This document shows, in pieces, positions 37,833-45,034 of a DNA stretch of 64,000 nt. The position numbers were made by a program, and so were the translations under genes. The stretch is from Salinicoccus hispanicus (GTDB lineage Bacteria; Bacillota; Bacilli; Staphylococcales; Salinicoccaceae). Under the pieces are notes generated by a model. That model searched no databases. It saw only the letters and a program-made list of their open reading frames with translations, and was not told the origin of the DNA. The stretch covers positions 682,001 to 746,000 of the forward strand of contig NZ_WUUK01000001.1 of assembly GCF_009831115.1 (NCBI RefSeq), in the 5' to 3' direction. Positions within the stretch are counted from its first letter, which is position 1, and each line of letters begins with the position of its first letter.

Positions 37833-38215
37833 GCCTCACCGCTCCTCTACAAAATTGTTCATAATCGATATAAAAATAACTACATGGTTTTTCAAGAACT
37901 CAGGTATGGTCGTTACTTCTAATACTATCCAAATTGAAAAGGCGTTACAATAAGGTTGTAGAAAAACGCCTGCCATTTCATTATTTTGGATTACAGTAGT
38001 AATGTACAAGGAAGTGATAATTAGGTTAAAAATATTACCTTAAAATATATCGCAACAGCTTCAACTCTGATTTTGATTTTAACAAGTGTTTTGCCATTAA
38101 ACATAGCTATAAACACAACAGATATAAATAAAGAAAGTTAATACTTATTGAATTACTTTTATCTGTAGCATTTTTATCAAACCTGTTTTTACCTGAGACG
38201 ATAAAGGATGTCTTT

Positions 38216-38368
38216 TCAGATGTGACGTACCCGCTTAAATAATTTATGCTCGCTAGACTGTCGTCTGCATGTATAACGAGCATAAATTATATCCCCATAG
38301 GTTTCACCTCTTGGAATTGCATACGCCTCATCAAACGCCTTTTGCCTCTGATTAAGCTTGCTTACCAC
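38216..38368 (-). pseudogene. Possible small gene or remnant, GTG start, unrecognised
   Basis: 50 codons from a GTG at 38368 to TGA at 38216. The translation looks protein-like (AFDEAYAIPRGETYGDIIYA), but there is no ribosome site before the GTG. It lies after the terminator of the 65-residue gene, so it is more likely the tail of a degraded gene. Its end overlaps the 14-bp inverted repeat. Confidence 0.25.
38239..38290. repeat. Inverted repeat with 14-bp perfect arms
   Basis: ATAATTTATGCTCG at 38239-38252 and CGAGCATAAATTAT at 38277-38290, separated by 24 nt. There is no U-tract next to either arm, so it is not a standard terminator. It could be a recombination or replication site of a mobile element, or an RNA hairpin. 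Confidence 0.6.
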
Positions 38369-38399
38369 ATCATCTTTATCTATTTATGTATTTGCATCA

Positions 38400-38425
38400 C
38401 AAAAAAGACACCCTAAGAGGTGTCC
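38400..38425 (-). terminator. Terminator of the HEPN cassette
   Basis: Minus strand GACACC, loop TCTTAG, GGTGTC, then six Ts. It closes the three-gene unit ending at 38444. Confidence 0.8.
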
Positions 38426-38443
38426 AGATAGTACTAGTCAAAA

Positions 38444-38641
38444 CTACTTATCTTCTAAAATAATATCAACAATCGCTTCATTACCTGCATAGTCCGTATA
38501 CTCCTCAACACCTGTAACAATCCATGTTTCACTATATTCTTCAAAGAGAAAATCATCTCCAACTTCTGGTATTTCAGCAATAAAGTTTTGACTTTCGTTC
38601 AGACCATCACTGCTTTGTGCATTTATTATAACTTTGTGCAC
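38444..38641 (-). CDS. 65-residue uncharacterised protein, last gene of the HEPN cassette
   Basis: GTG start at 38641 after AAAGGAGATG. The sequence is acidic, with beta-strand character (MHKVIINAQSSDGLNESQNF, ETWIVTGVEEYTDYAGNEAI). No membrane segment and no recognised family. Small size, acidity and position after a HEPN gene would fit an immunity or antitoxin-like protein, but nothing in the sequence proves this. 48 bp separate it from the HEPN gene, and a terminator follows. Confidence 0.65.
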   Translation of the reverse strand: MHKVIINAQSSDGLNESQNFIAEIPEVGDDFLFEEYSETWIVTGVEEYTDYAGNEAIVDIILEDK

Positions 38642-38688
38642 ATAACCATCTCCTTTGTTTATGTAGTCAAGTAATAAAGTACTTCACA

Positions 38689-39399
38689 TCATTCGTCCTC
38701 GAAATGCAATCTAGATAATCTAAGGTGATCGATTAGCTTATCCATTCTATCTAAAATAAGTAAAAAGTCATAATCTATTTTCCAATGATCTCTATCCATG
38801 TCCAGTTTTCTATCACCTTGTCCCAAAGCAAGTATGCCACCTTGCGTAATTATCTCATTTTGAAAAACGAATGGCTTCACAGAATGAGTAAAATCATTCC
38901 TGATTTCACTTGTTCTAAATTTGTGGTCAAAGATAATATTCCTCAAGGGTTCTAATTTACATTTTTTAAAGAACTCACGCCTAATATATCTCTCATCGTA
39001 CTGTAGCTCATTTACTCTGTTTATAAGTATTAATTGTAAATCTTTTAATGTCGATATATCAGATGCTAATCTGTCTAAATGATATAAATACCAATAATAA
39101 TCCTTGTTTTCTTTTGGTGTTTTACTTAATAAATATTTCTGATAATCAGTGAGTGAGTATGAAGCAAAAAGATTATTAATTGTTATGTTAATAGATTGTA
39201 TAACAGGATTAACATCTCCTGAAAACTTTAACAATCTAAAACCTAGAGCCCATTCAAGGCTATATCTCCCTATATAGAGATTCAAATATCTATCTCTTAA
39301 CGCGTTATGGACACCTAAACAGTAATTTTCATCATATTTCATTGGCGAAACCATAAACTCATCCTTTTGTTTAAACATTTCAACAAATACACTATTCAT
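38689..39399 (-). CDS. HEPN-like domain protein on the island
   Basis: 236 residues from the ATG at 39399 (MNSVFVEMFKQKDEF); the ribosome site is weak. The sequence is helical, with a late motif SEIRNDFTHSVKPF, i.e. an R-x4-H at about Arg167/His172. This is the signature of HEPN proteins, many of which are RNases in toxin-antitoxin, CRISPR and abortive-infection systems. The overall plan resembles Cthe_2314-type HEPN proteins; that link is from memory. It sits in a tight minus-strand unit with an unknown 152-residue gene before it and a 65-residue gene after it, on an AT-rich island with phage remnants. A defence or toxin role is a hypothesis. Confidence 0.65.
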   Translation of the reverse strand: MNSVFVEMFKQKDEFMVSPMKYDENYCLGVHNALRDRYLNLYIGRYSLEWALGFRLLKFSGDVNPVIQSINITINNLFASYSLTDYQKYLLSKTPKENKDYYWYLYHLDRLASDISTLKDLQLILINRVNELQYDERYIRREFFKKCKLEPLRNIIFDHKFRTSEIRNDFTHSVKPFVFQNEIITQGGILALGQGDRKLDMDRDHWKIDYDFLLILDRMDKLIDHLRLSRLHFEDE

Positions 39400-39433
39400 C
39401 TTCAAACTAACCTAAGGAAAACCTTCATAAAAA

Positions 39434-39892
39434 CTAATTAGAGAACTGAGCCATTACATTATCGAATATTTTATAATCCCATGTATCTTTTTTAGATAGC
39501 TCTATTTTTTTACCGGAATGGTAAGTGAGTGTAACCTTTTGGAGTAGTGGAATTTGTCCTGGACTAGGTTTACTGAAATCTTTCTCGCAAATTTCTATGC
39601 ACCTAGAATACTTAGTAATCGATAGTTTTTCGCCTATATTCTCTATATTAAGGACGCTCTCATCGTTAACTAATAGAGCACGACTATCAGAATGGAAATA
39701 TAATATCCTATAATCTCCAACAGAAACATGCCCTTTACTTACTAACTTAACTAAATTTATGAACACAAAAGACTCTTCTAGAAACTGCAAGTTCAATTTA
39801 CCAATTTCATTTCCTTCAAAATCTTTTTTACTCTCGTGAAATATAGAGGATATCATATCGTAAGCATTTTCTTCTTTTTTTTCTAGATTCAT
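39434..39892 (-). CDS. 152-residue uncharacterised protein, first gene of the HEPN cassette
   Basis: ATG at 39892 downstream of AAAGGAGGG. No membrane segment. The middle shows alternating strands (GDYRILYFHSDSRALLVNDE, EKLSITKYSRCIEICEKDF) and a Lys-rich end. No family recognised. Only 34 bp separate it from the HEPN gene, so the two are likely co-expressed. Its promoter region faces that of the 41-residue basic protein. Confidence 0.65.
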   Translation of the reverse strand: MNLEKKEENAYDMISSIFHESKKDFEGNEIGKLNLQFLEESFVFINLVKLVSKGHVSVGDYRILYFHSDSRALLVNDESVLNIENIGEKLSITKYSRCIEICEKDFSKPSPGQIPLLQKVTLTYHSGKKIELSKKDTWDYKIFDNVMAQFSN

Positions 39893-39920
39893 ATTCCATT
39901 ACTCCCTCCTTTATAACTTA

Positions 39921-39948
39921 TTTAAATTATAGCAATATTTAGTATAAT
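39921..39948 (+). promoter_or_regulatory. Candidate promoter of the 41-residue basic protein gene
   Basis: TTTAAA (39921-39926), 16-bp spacer, perfect TATAAT (39943-39948). The transcript would carry a leader of about 65 nt. A minus-strand -10 (TATAAT, about 39926-39931) overlaps it, so the two transcription units diverge from the same spot. Confidence 0.45.
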
Positions 39949-39970
39949 AGTCAGTAGCAGGATCTAGGCG

Positions 39971-40017
39971 ACTGCACTTCTTAATATTCAGTGGGATTAT
40001 CCCAGGAGGTGCGTAGT
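39971..40017 (+). promoter_or_regulatory. 5' leader hairpin that can hide the ribosome site
   Basis: ACTGCACTTCTT (39971-39982) can pair with AGGAGGTGC-GT-AGT (40004-40017) in about 12 bp with a 2-nt bulge. Inside is a second hairpin, TGGGA-TTA-TCCCA (39992-40004). The Shine-Dalgarno AGGAGG would be sequestered, so translation of the gene at 40019 could be structure-controlled. Confidence 0.4.
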
Positions 40018-40018
40018 T

Positions 40019-40144
40019 ATGGCTAGACGTGGAAAATGTTCATGTTCGCCTAAGCGCAGAGGTCCTATGACTGTAAAGGTTTCTCGGTATTACCGTACCG
40101 ATGGAACCAAGGTTAAGGCCCATAAGCGTCACGTCCCTAAGTAG
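40019..40144 (+). CDS. 41-residue basic protein with CSC motif
   Basis: An intact frame with a strong AGGAGG ribosome site. The product starts MARRGKCSCSPKRRG and continues with SRYYRTDGTKVKAHKRHVPK. It is very rich in Lys/Arg/His, with a Cys-Ser-Cys. It may bind nucleic acid or a metal. Codon use is unlike the AT-rich surroundings. Such small proteins occur on phages and plasmids, but no family is recognised here. No partner gene on the same strand nearby. Confidence 0.6.
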   Translation: MARRGKCSCSPKRRGPMTVKVSRYYRTDGTKVKAHKRHVPK

Positions 40145-40251
40145 CCTTTGACGTCGCAATCACAGATTTAACACCAGAAGGAGCCCAGCTCTCCTGCTAC
40201 ATAATAAAAACCTTCCATATTGACGCGATACCCAAAATTGAACTTTCGAGA

Positions 40252-40738
40252 TTATGCTGATTCCAAAGTATGTTCCCTGTATTGAACGGAGGACATGCCT
40301 TTTAGTTTTGTCTTAATCCAATTGTGGTTATAAAATTTTACATACTCATGAATTTCCTTTTCCAGTGCCTTATAAGATTCAAATACCTTTTCGTAAAACA
40401 TTTCCTGTTTGAGCAGACCAAATAGATTTTCCATCAGTGCATTATTCAAGCAATTGCTTTTTCTGGACATGCTCTGACTGACATTATGTGCTTTCAATAG
40501 CTCAACGATAGAACAATGTTGGTAGTAGTAACTCTGGTCAGAATGGAAAGTCAGATCATGCATCGGGGCGTCCGCACTTTCCAACGCCTCTTTGATGGAT
40601 GCTAAAGCAATATCCGAGTTTGGCGTACGACTGACTCTCTAAGAGATGATTTCTGAGTTGTAGGTATCCATCACTGTTGGCAGATACAGCCTGGATCCCG
40701 GAACCGACAAAGCAAATTCAGTGACATCTGTTGCACCT
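40252..40738 (-). pseudogene. IS3-family transposase (OrfB) 3' remnant
   Basis: The minus strand encodes the C-terminal half of an IS3/IS150-type DDE transposase: TDVTEFALSVPGSRLYLPTV (first Asp), MDTYNSEIIS, an in-frame stop, then SRTPNSDIALASIKEAL, FHSDQSYYYQ (second Asp) and SMSRKSNCLNNALMENLFG (Glu). The premature stop (40636-40638), the missing N-terminal half and absent terminal repeats make it dead. It abuts the antirepressor remnant. Confidence 0.85.
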
Positions 40739-41372
40739 TTAAGCATGTTGCGGTTGAGGCAACCACTCATTAATAAAATCAATAACCAGGTTGAAGTGTT
40801 TTTGTATGAGTTGTATGTGTCTCTTAACACAAGCGACTTCATTAATGCCTCGGTTAATATCTTTAAATAATTTCGTTTTGATACTTTTCGATTTGCATAG
40901 GCAAATGCTCTGACAGTCTCCACCACTGTTTTGCCGACTTGACGGTTGATATAGTGATATTCACCAACTTCAAGCTTCACCTCGGTTTTTAAGGTACGTA
41001 ACATCTTTTTCAATGGTTTCCACTTTCTTATTCGTCTTGTCCAAGGCTTCGAACTGGATTCTTATAATTTCTATTAGATCCTTTGATGTTTCGCGCTTTC
41101 CTATTCTACAAATTTTAGAAAGCCTCTGAGGTGACCCAGCGCTTGAATCGTTTAGTTGCATTTAAATAACTGCTAAAAATGAATGAATATAAACCGGATT
41201 CGTTGATTACCGTTTGGTTTTTCTTTGACTTGCCGTATTGATTTGTGACATCAGCTTATCCTCAGAATCAACGTGCTTCCAAATTGCACCTCTAGAATTG
41301 GCGTAACCCAAAACATCGGTAACATCTTTTGCGACAAAATATGGTTCATCGTTAACCTGTAATGTTCAAACG
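40739..41372 (-). pseudogene. Phage antirepressor (BRO-N/ORF6C type) pseudogene
   Basis: Read in shifting frames on the minus strand: EPYFVAKDVTDVLGYANSRG, then INESGLYSFIFSSYLNATKR, then FKRWVTSEAF, then DVTYLKN, then VKLEVGEYHYINRQVGKTVV, and finally HFNLVIDFINEWLPQ before a stop at 40739. This is the BRO-N plus ORF6C plan of phage antirepressors. There are at least three frameshifts and the first ~15 residues are missing. It marks a decayed prophage. Confidence 0.8.
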
Positions 41373-41460
41373 TTCTTTTATTTAAAACTGAATATTCTTA
41401 ATCCTTTTATGCTCTACCTTCTTTTCTAGTATAATATTCCTTAAGGAAGAGGGTGAAATA

Positions 41461-41784
41461 ATGAAATTCAAAGGATTTGATGAGTTCGAAAAGAAACTTA
41501 ACCGTATTGCTAAAAATGCTCAAGAACTTGATAGCGACAATACTGTGAGCTTCGTAGATTTGTTTCCTGAATCTTTTATGTCTAAGAATACGAAGTATAC
41601 CAGCATGCAAGAGTTTATGGATGACTTCGACTCTGATATAACAAACGAAGAGTTTAAAGAAATCCAAAACAGCAATGAATGGAATGAGTTTGTAAAGTCA
41701 AATTCTAACTTTGCAGATTGGGATAGTATGATCGGAACAGCTACTGAGGAATATGCCGCTAATCAACTATTTGATGGTATTTAA
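41461..41784 (+). CDS. 107-residue acidic protein, island gene, function unknown
   Basis: Starts MKFKGFDEFEKKLNRIAKNA, after AGGAAGAGGG. This opening resembles the N-terminus of phage HK97 gp10-like head-tail proteins, but the rest (TSMQEFMDDFDSDITNEEF, WDSMIGTATEEYAANQLF) does not look like that fold. Very acidic, soluble. Possibly an immunity or island cargo gene. Followed 77 bp later by another unknown gene on the same strand. Confidence 0.6.
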   Translation: MKFKGFDEFEKKLNRIAKNAQELDSDNTVSFVDLFPESFMSKNTKYTSMQEFMDDFDSDITNEEFKEIQNSNEWNEFVKSNSNFADWDSMIGTATEEYAANQLFDGI

Positions 41785-41861
41785 TTCTTGTTGTAAATCG
41801 GCAATGATTTTTGCAACTCTTTTGTATTGAACTCAATCTCTACACTTGGAAGGTTTTTGGT

Positions 41862-42179
41862 TTGATTGCTCCTATTAATAGTTTTTCCATAGGATTTGAA
41901 AATCTATCAGTCGGCATGACTAAGCGTAGTATGACGATGGATTTCACTGACATTGTATCCGCCTTAAAAGAGCTTGATTATACCTTTGATAGTTTCGGTA
42001 TATCTGCTGCTCTTCCATTGGTAGATCAATATGGTGAAAAAAGTGTTGAGGATGTAATTCACTCTAATTGCAATCAGGAATTTCTAGATCGTATCAATCC
42101 GAATAACTCACTGACTGTCCAAGAGAACTTGCCAGACCTTGCAACTGAATGGTGGGAACACGCTGCATTAAATAAGTAA
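41862..42179 (+). CDS. 105-residue unknown protein, start uncertain
   Basis: The frame is open from TTG 41811. The TTG at 41862 is favoured because GGAAGG lies 8 nt upstream; an ATG at about 41919 lacks a ribosome site. The product is soluble and acidic (SALKELDYTFDSFGISAALP, ATEWWEHAALNK). No family recognised. It may be the second half of a two-gene unit with the gene at 41461 or a fragment of a larger gene. Confidence 0.45.
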   Translation: MIAPINSFSIGFENLSVGMTKRSMTMDFTDIVSALKELDYTFDSFGISAALPLVDQYGEKSVEDVIHSNCNQEFLDRINPNNSLTVQENLPDLATEWWEHAALNK

Positions 42180-42287
42180 TCTACACCTGCTGACCATCGG
42201 CTTTCAATTGATTTACATTCATACGCAATTATACTAAGAAAAATCATGTGCTTCTGTTCTTTATTCATTATATAAGGAGGAAAGAAA

Positions 42288-42773
42288 ATGGCTAATAAAA
42301 AGAAAAATATCAAAATGGCACAAAAAGCTGTATTAAAGGATGGGGAAGAAATACAATTTGTACTATCTGGAACTTACGAAACAAAGTCTCTTGGTGCTGA
42401 TACAGTTAAAAATGGTATCTTGATTGCTACTAAAGAAAGGCTTGTATTCTATGCTTCTAGACTCACTGGGTATGACTCAGAATCATTCAAATATGAGAAC
42501 ATTTCATCTATAGAATCTGGAAAGAAAATGTTAGGAAATACACTGACTTTTTATTCTTCGGGTAATGAGGTTAATCTAAAATGGATTCAAGATGCTGAAT
42601 ACCAAGAATTTATGGATTATGTAGAATCAAAGATTGGTAAGAAAGGCTCTTCAACAGGGGATGTCAAGAATGATTCTCTTGACCAATTGAAGAAACTGAA
42701 AGAGCTATTGGATTTAGATGCAATAACTCAGGAAGAATATGATCGAAAAAAAGAACAGTTATTAAACCTATGA
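42288..42773 (+). CDS. Bacterial PH-domain protein with C-terminal SHOCT motif
   Basis: 161 residues, start after AAGGAGG. Residues about 20-115 form a bacterial pleckstrin-homology-like domain (GILIATKERLVFYASRL, ISSIESGKKMLGNTLTFYSS). The C-terminal 30 residues match the SHOCT oligomerisation motif (KLKELLDLDAITQEEYDRKK). This pairing is common in phage and mobile-element genes of Firmicutes, usually of unknown role. Followed by a strong terminator. Confidence 0.8.
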   Translation: MANKKKNIKMAQKAVLKDGEEIQFVLSGTYETKSLGADTVKNGILIATKERLVFYASRLTGYDSESFKYENISSIESGKKMLGNTLTFYSSGNEVNLKWIQDAEYQEFMDYVESKIGKKGSSTGDVKNDSLDQLKKLKELLDLDAITQEEYDRKKEQLLNL

Positions 42774-42799
42774 TCTTACCAAGTTGAATAATATACACC

Positions 42800-42834
42800 G
42801 ACTGACCATCGATTTCTGGTGGTCAGTCTTTTTT
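42800..42834 (+). terminator. Terminator of the PH/SHOCT gene
   Basis: GACTGACCA, 11-nt loop, TGGTCAGTC, then TTTTTT. Just after the stop at 42773. Confidence 0.9.
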
Positions 42835-42877
42835 AAACTTAAAAATGAACGTAGGTTCTGATTCAAGAGGGATTTTG

Positions 42878-43318
42878 ATGAGAATCGAAGAGAAAATCAA
42901 CGAGATTGTGAATATATGTGTGGTGGATCGACTGGATCTATCCATCGAGCACCTGCCTGATATGTTTGATGTCCATGTTATGTTTAACCACAAAAAGGAT
43001 CTCTATGTTCATAAGAAAGGCATAGATATCATCGGTTTACGATTCGACAAACGATTCGAGATGTACAAATCATTCTGGCACGAGTTGGAACACATTTTGC
43101 TGCACTATACAGATCAGAGAGTGATGCCAGACGACTTTAATGAATGCAGGAAGCCAAAGGTAATAAGTTTGCCCTACTCCTCATGATGCCTGAGAAGCTG
43201 GTTGTGAAGCATGACTGTACAAGACCCAACAGGTTGCCAACTACTTTGATATGCTGTTTGACATGCCATTGCTGCATATAGACATGCTGATTGAGCAGAC
43301 ATGCATAACTACTTTAAC
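42878..43318 (+). pseudogene. ImmA/IrrE-type metallopeptidase pseudogene
   Basis: From an ATG at 42878 (after AGAGGG) the frame encodes an IrrE-like protease with the zinc motif FWHELEHILLHYTDQ. After about residue 95 the frame is lost; family-like sequence resumes in other frames as NKFALLLMMPEKLV and VANYFDMLFDMPLLHIDML. At least two frameshifts. In phages ImmA destroys the ImmR repressor; here it is a relic, with no repressor gene left. Confidence 0.75.
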
Positions 43319-43327
43319 TTAGGGGTG

Positions 43328-43585
43328 ATGATTAAAAAAGCTATAAAGATCAATGGAAAATATGGATATGGTTTCAGATACAATGGAAAACGGTATAGGA
43401 AGCAAGGATTCAGTATGAAAGTGGATGTTGAAGCACAGATCAGAAGGATTGTTAATGAATCCTCCAGGGGCGATGCAATATCCAATGTGTTGCTGGTTGA
43501 GTATTATTAATAATGGATGAACGCCAGGAAGAAAGGTCTTGTAATCCAAAAAATTTGGAACAACTATAAAAATGATAAAATACTT
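43328..43585 (+). pseudogene. Tyrosine integrase N-terminal remnant
   Basis: MIKKAIKINGKYGYGFRYNG and KRYRKQGFSMK are the arm-binding domain of phage/ICE integrases. Two consecutive stops (TAATAA near 43508-43513) interrupt the frame before WMNARKKGLVIQKIWNNYKN. The catalytic domain is absent. It points toward the 3' end of tRNA-Arg(CCU) about 140 bp away, as expected for an element inserted there. Confidence 0.6.
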
Positions 43586-43676
43586 ATATTCCTAGGGGGT
43601 ATGGGAGATATCGTCCAAATATTGACCAGATTAATTGTCTTTAGTACCCCTTATTCAACTAAGACAAAAATAAAAA

Positions 43677-43704
43677 CCCTGCAACCTTATGGTTACAGAG
43701 CTTC
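43677..43704 (-). terminator. Terminator of tRNA-Arg(CCU)
   Basis: Minus strand CTCTGTAACC, loop ATAA, GGTTGCAGGG, then TTTTTATTTTT. About 25 bp after the tRNA 3' end. Confidence 0.8.
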
Positions 43705-43728
43705 AAAAGAGACACTTTTTCAATTTTA

Positions 43729-43802
43729 CGTCCCAGGAGGGAGTCGAACCCCCGACCTACAGCTTAGGAGGCTGTCGCTCTATCCTGCTGAGCTACTGGG
43801 AC
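43729..43802 (-). tRNA. tRNA-Arg (anticodon CCU)
   Basis: 74 nt, cloverleaf drawn by hand. Acceptor GTCCCAG/CTGGGAC with discriminator G, D arm TAGCTCAGCAGGATAGAGC, anticodon loop CTCCTAA (anticodon CCU), T arm GGGGGTTCGACTCCC. CCA is not encoded. Its 3' end faces the island. Confidence 0.93.
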
Positions 43803-43823
43803 ATGATATGATGATAAAAAAAT

Positions 43824-43850
43824 GAACCCCGTAGATGGGGTTCTTTTTAA
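43824..43850. terminator. Hairpin between the two tRNA-Arg genes
   Basis: GAACCCC, loop GTAGAT, GGGGTTC, with a T-rich tail on both strands (CTTTTT on plus; ATTTTTTT on minus). It would terminate the upstream tRNA-Arg(UCU) transcript, implying separate transcripts for the tRNAs. Confidence 0.75.
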
Positions 43851-43852
43851 AA

Positions 43853-43926
43853 CGTCCTGGGAGGGATTCGAACCCCCGACCGATAGCTTAGAAGGCTATT
43901 GCTCTATCCGGCTGAGCTACCAGGAC
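43853..43926 (-). tRNA. tRNA-Arg (anticodon UCU)
   Basis: 74 nt. Acceptor GTCCTGG/CCAGGAC with discriminator G, D arm TAGCTCAGCCGGATAGAGC, anticodon loop CTTCTAA (anticodon UCU), T arm GGGGGTTCGAATCCC. No encoded CCA. Closely related in sequence to the neighbouring CCU tRNA. Confidence 0.93.
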
Positions 43927-44031
43927 CAATCGAACAAATACAATTATAATCAATTTCGAGGTCAAAAGTCAAACGTCTATAGGAAATTAATGATGTTTTA
44001 TTACACCTGGGGTACAGGGAATTTTAAAACT

Positions 44032-44574
44032 TCATCCTTTATATTCCTTTTTGAGCTGCCGATACATGATGCAGTCATGGAAATGGTCATATAGGAATTC
44101 GTAATCGGCAAGTATGCCCTCTTCCACGAACCCCATCGCTTCGGGCAGTGCACGGCTTCTATAGTTGTATACGCCGCATATGATTTCAATCCTATTGAGT
44201 TTGAGCGTATCGAATCCATAGGAGACAAGCCGCCTGATGGAACGGCTGGCAACGCCTTTGCCCTGGGCGTCCTTGGTGAGCCAATATCCGATCTGACCCC
44301 GGCTGCTCAGTGACACGATTTCGTTGTAGCCGCACATGCCGACGAATTCGCCTTTATAGAATATGCCGAGCTGCAGACCTGTTCCATTATCGATGATCTC
44401 CTGCCATGCCTTGATGATTTCAACGTACTCCTCTGCACTTTTCATGTAATCGACCCACGGCAGCCACCTTCTGAGATGACTGCGGTTCTGGTCCACCGCA
44501 TCATAGACCATTTCATAATCTTTCTGCTGTACTGCTCTGAGTTCAATTTCTGCATCGACTTTAATGATCACCAT
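44032..44574 (-). CDS. GNAT N-acetyltransferase (RimJ/RimL type)
   Basis: 180 residues. N-terminal IELRAVQQKDYEMVYDAV, acetyl-CoA loop IGYWLTKDAQGKGVASRSI (QGKGVA) and C-terminal LNRIEIICGVYNYRSRALPE are the hallmarks of RimL-like acetyltransferases, which modify protein N-termini or small amines. ATG at 44574 after AAGGAATG. Monocistronic. The substrate cannot be told from sequence. It sits just beyond the island, next to tRNA-Arg(UCU). Confidence 0.88.
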   Translation of the reverse strand: MVIIKVDAEIELRAVQQKDYEMVYDAVDQNRSHLRRWLPWVDYMKSAEEYVEIIKAWQEIIDNGTGLQLGIFYKGEFVGMCGYNEIVSLSSRGQIGYWLTKDAQGKGVASRSIRRLVSYGFDTLKLNRIEIICGVYNYRSRALPEAMGFVEEGILADYEFLYDHFHDCIMYRQLKKEYKG

Positions 44575-44615
44575 AACACATTCCTTCTATAATGATTGTT
44601 GTGGGACTCGAATAC

Positions 44616-44987
44616 TCATGATGGGCTGTCGGAACTGATGATTTTCTTTCTGACCTCGGTATCGATGGTACATGCCATCTTCTCATTCAGCCGGTAGCGG
44701 TTGCTGGCAATGAAACGGTACAGTGCGTTGCGCCAGCATACCGGAATGATCTTCAGCAGCCGGATGGCTCCGACTCTTGTTGTATCTGCCAGAACTTCGA
44801 TGATGGCATCGGAATGAAGGTACATGTCATCCGAATAGTATACGACGGAATCGATATGCTCCGGGATGATCCCATCCAGTGCTGATATGGGCGTGAAGCG
44901 CAGTATATCCTTGCGGTCGAGCCTTGTGATGATTTTTGCGAATCGGTTGCAGATGATGCAATCGTCATCGAAATAAAGTATATTCAT
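44616..44987 (-). CDS. DCC-family thiol-disulfide oxidoreductase-like protein (DUF393)
   Basis: 123 residues from the ATG at 44987 (MNILYFDDDCIICNRFAK), after AAGGAGTG. The D-x-x-C-x-x-C motif at the N-terminus defines the DCC family, with a thioredoxin-like fold. VCWRNALYRFIASNRYRL near the C-terminus is also typical. Cytosolic. The role is unknown in most bacteria. It diverges from the small membrane gene at 45035. Confidence 0.82.
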   Translation of the reverse strand: MNILYFDDDCIICNRFAKIITRLDRKDILRFTPISALDGIIPEHIDSVVYYSDDMYLHSDAIIEVLADTTRVGAIRLLKIIPVCWRNALYRFIASNRYRLNEKMACTIDTEVRKKIISSDSPS

Positions 44988-45034
44988 AATTGACACTCCT
45001 TGATTACGGACTACGGGAAAGGAAAAGCATACAT

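Larger units (their letters stand above)
37833..38399. other. Gene-poor AT-rich left flank of the island
   Basis: About 570 bp with no intact gene. On the plus strand two adjacent hydrophobic frames without start codons end at 38132 and 38242. On the minus strand a ~50-codon frame runs 38216-38368. A 24-nt-spaced inverted repeat with 14-bp arms covers 38239-38290. The appearance is of decayed genes at an integration boundary. Confidence 0.5.

Noticed and set aside
40000-40009. Possible attachment-site copy of the tRNA-Arg(CCU) 3' end (TCCCAGGAGG, also at 43731-43740)
   Set aside because: Only 10 bp match and most of it is a normal AGGAGG ribosome site, so chance is likely.
43514-43825. 102-residue frame overlapping tRNA-Arg(CCU)
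   Set aside because: It runs across the tRNA and its terminator; the first part is only the tail of the integrase relic.
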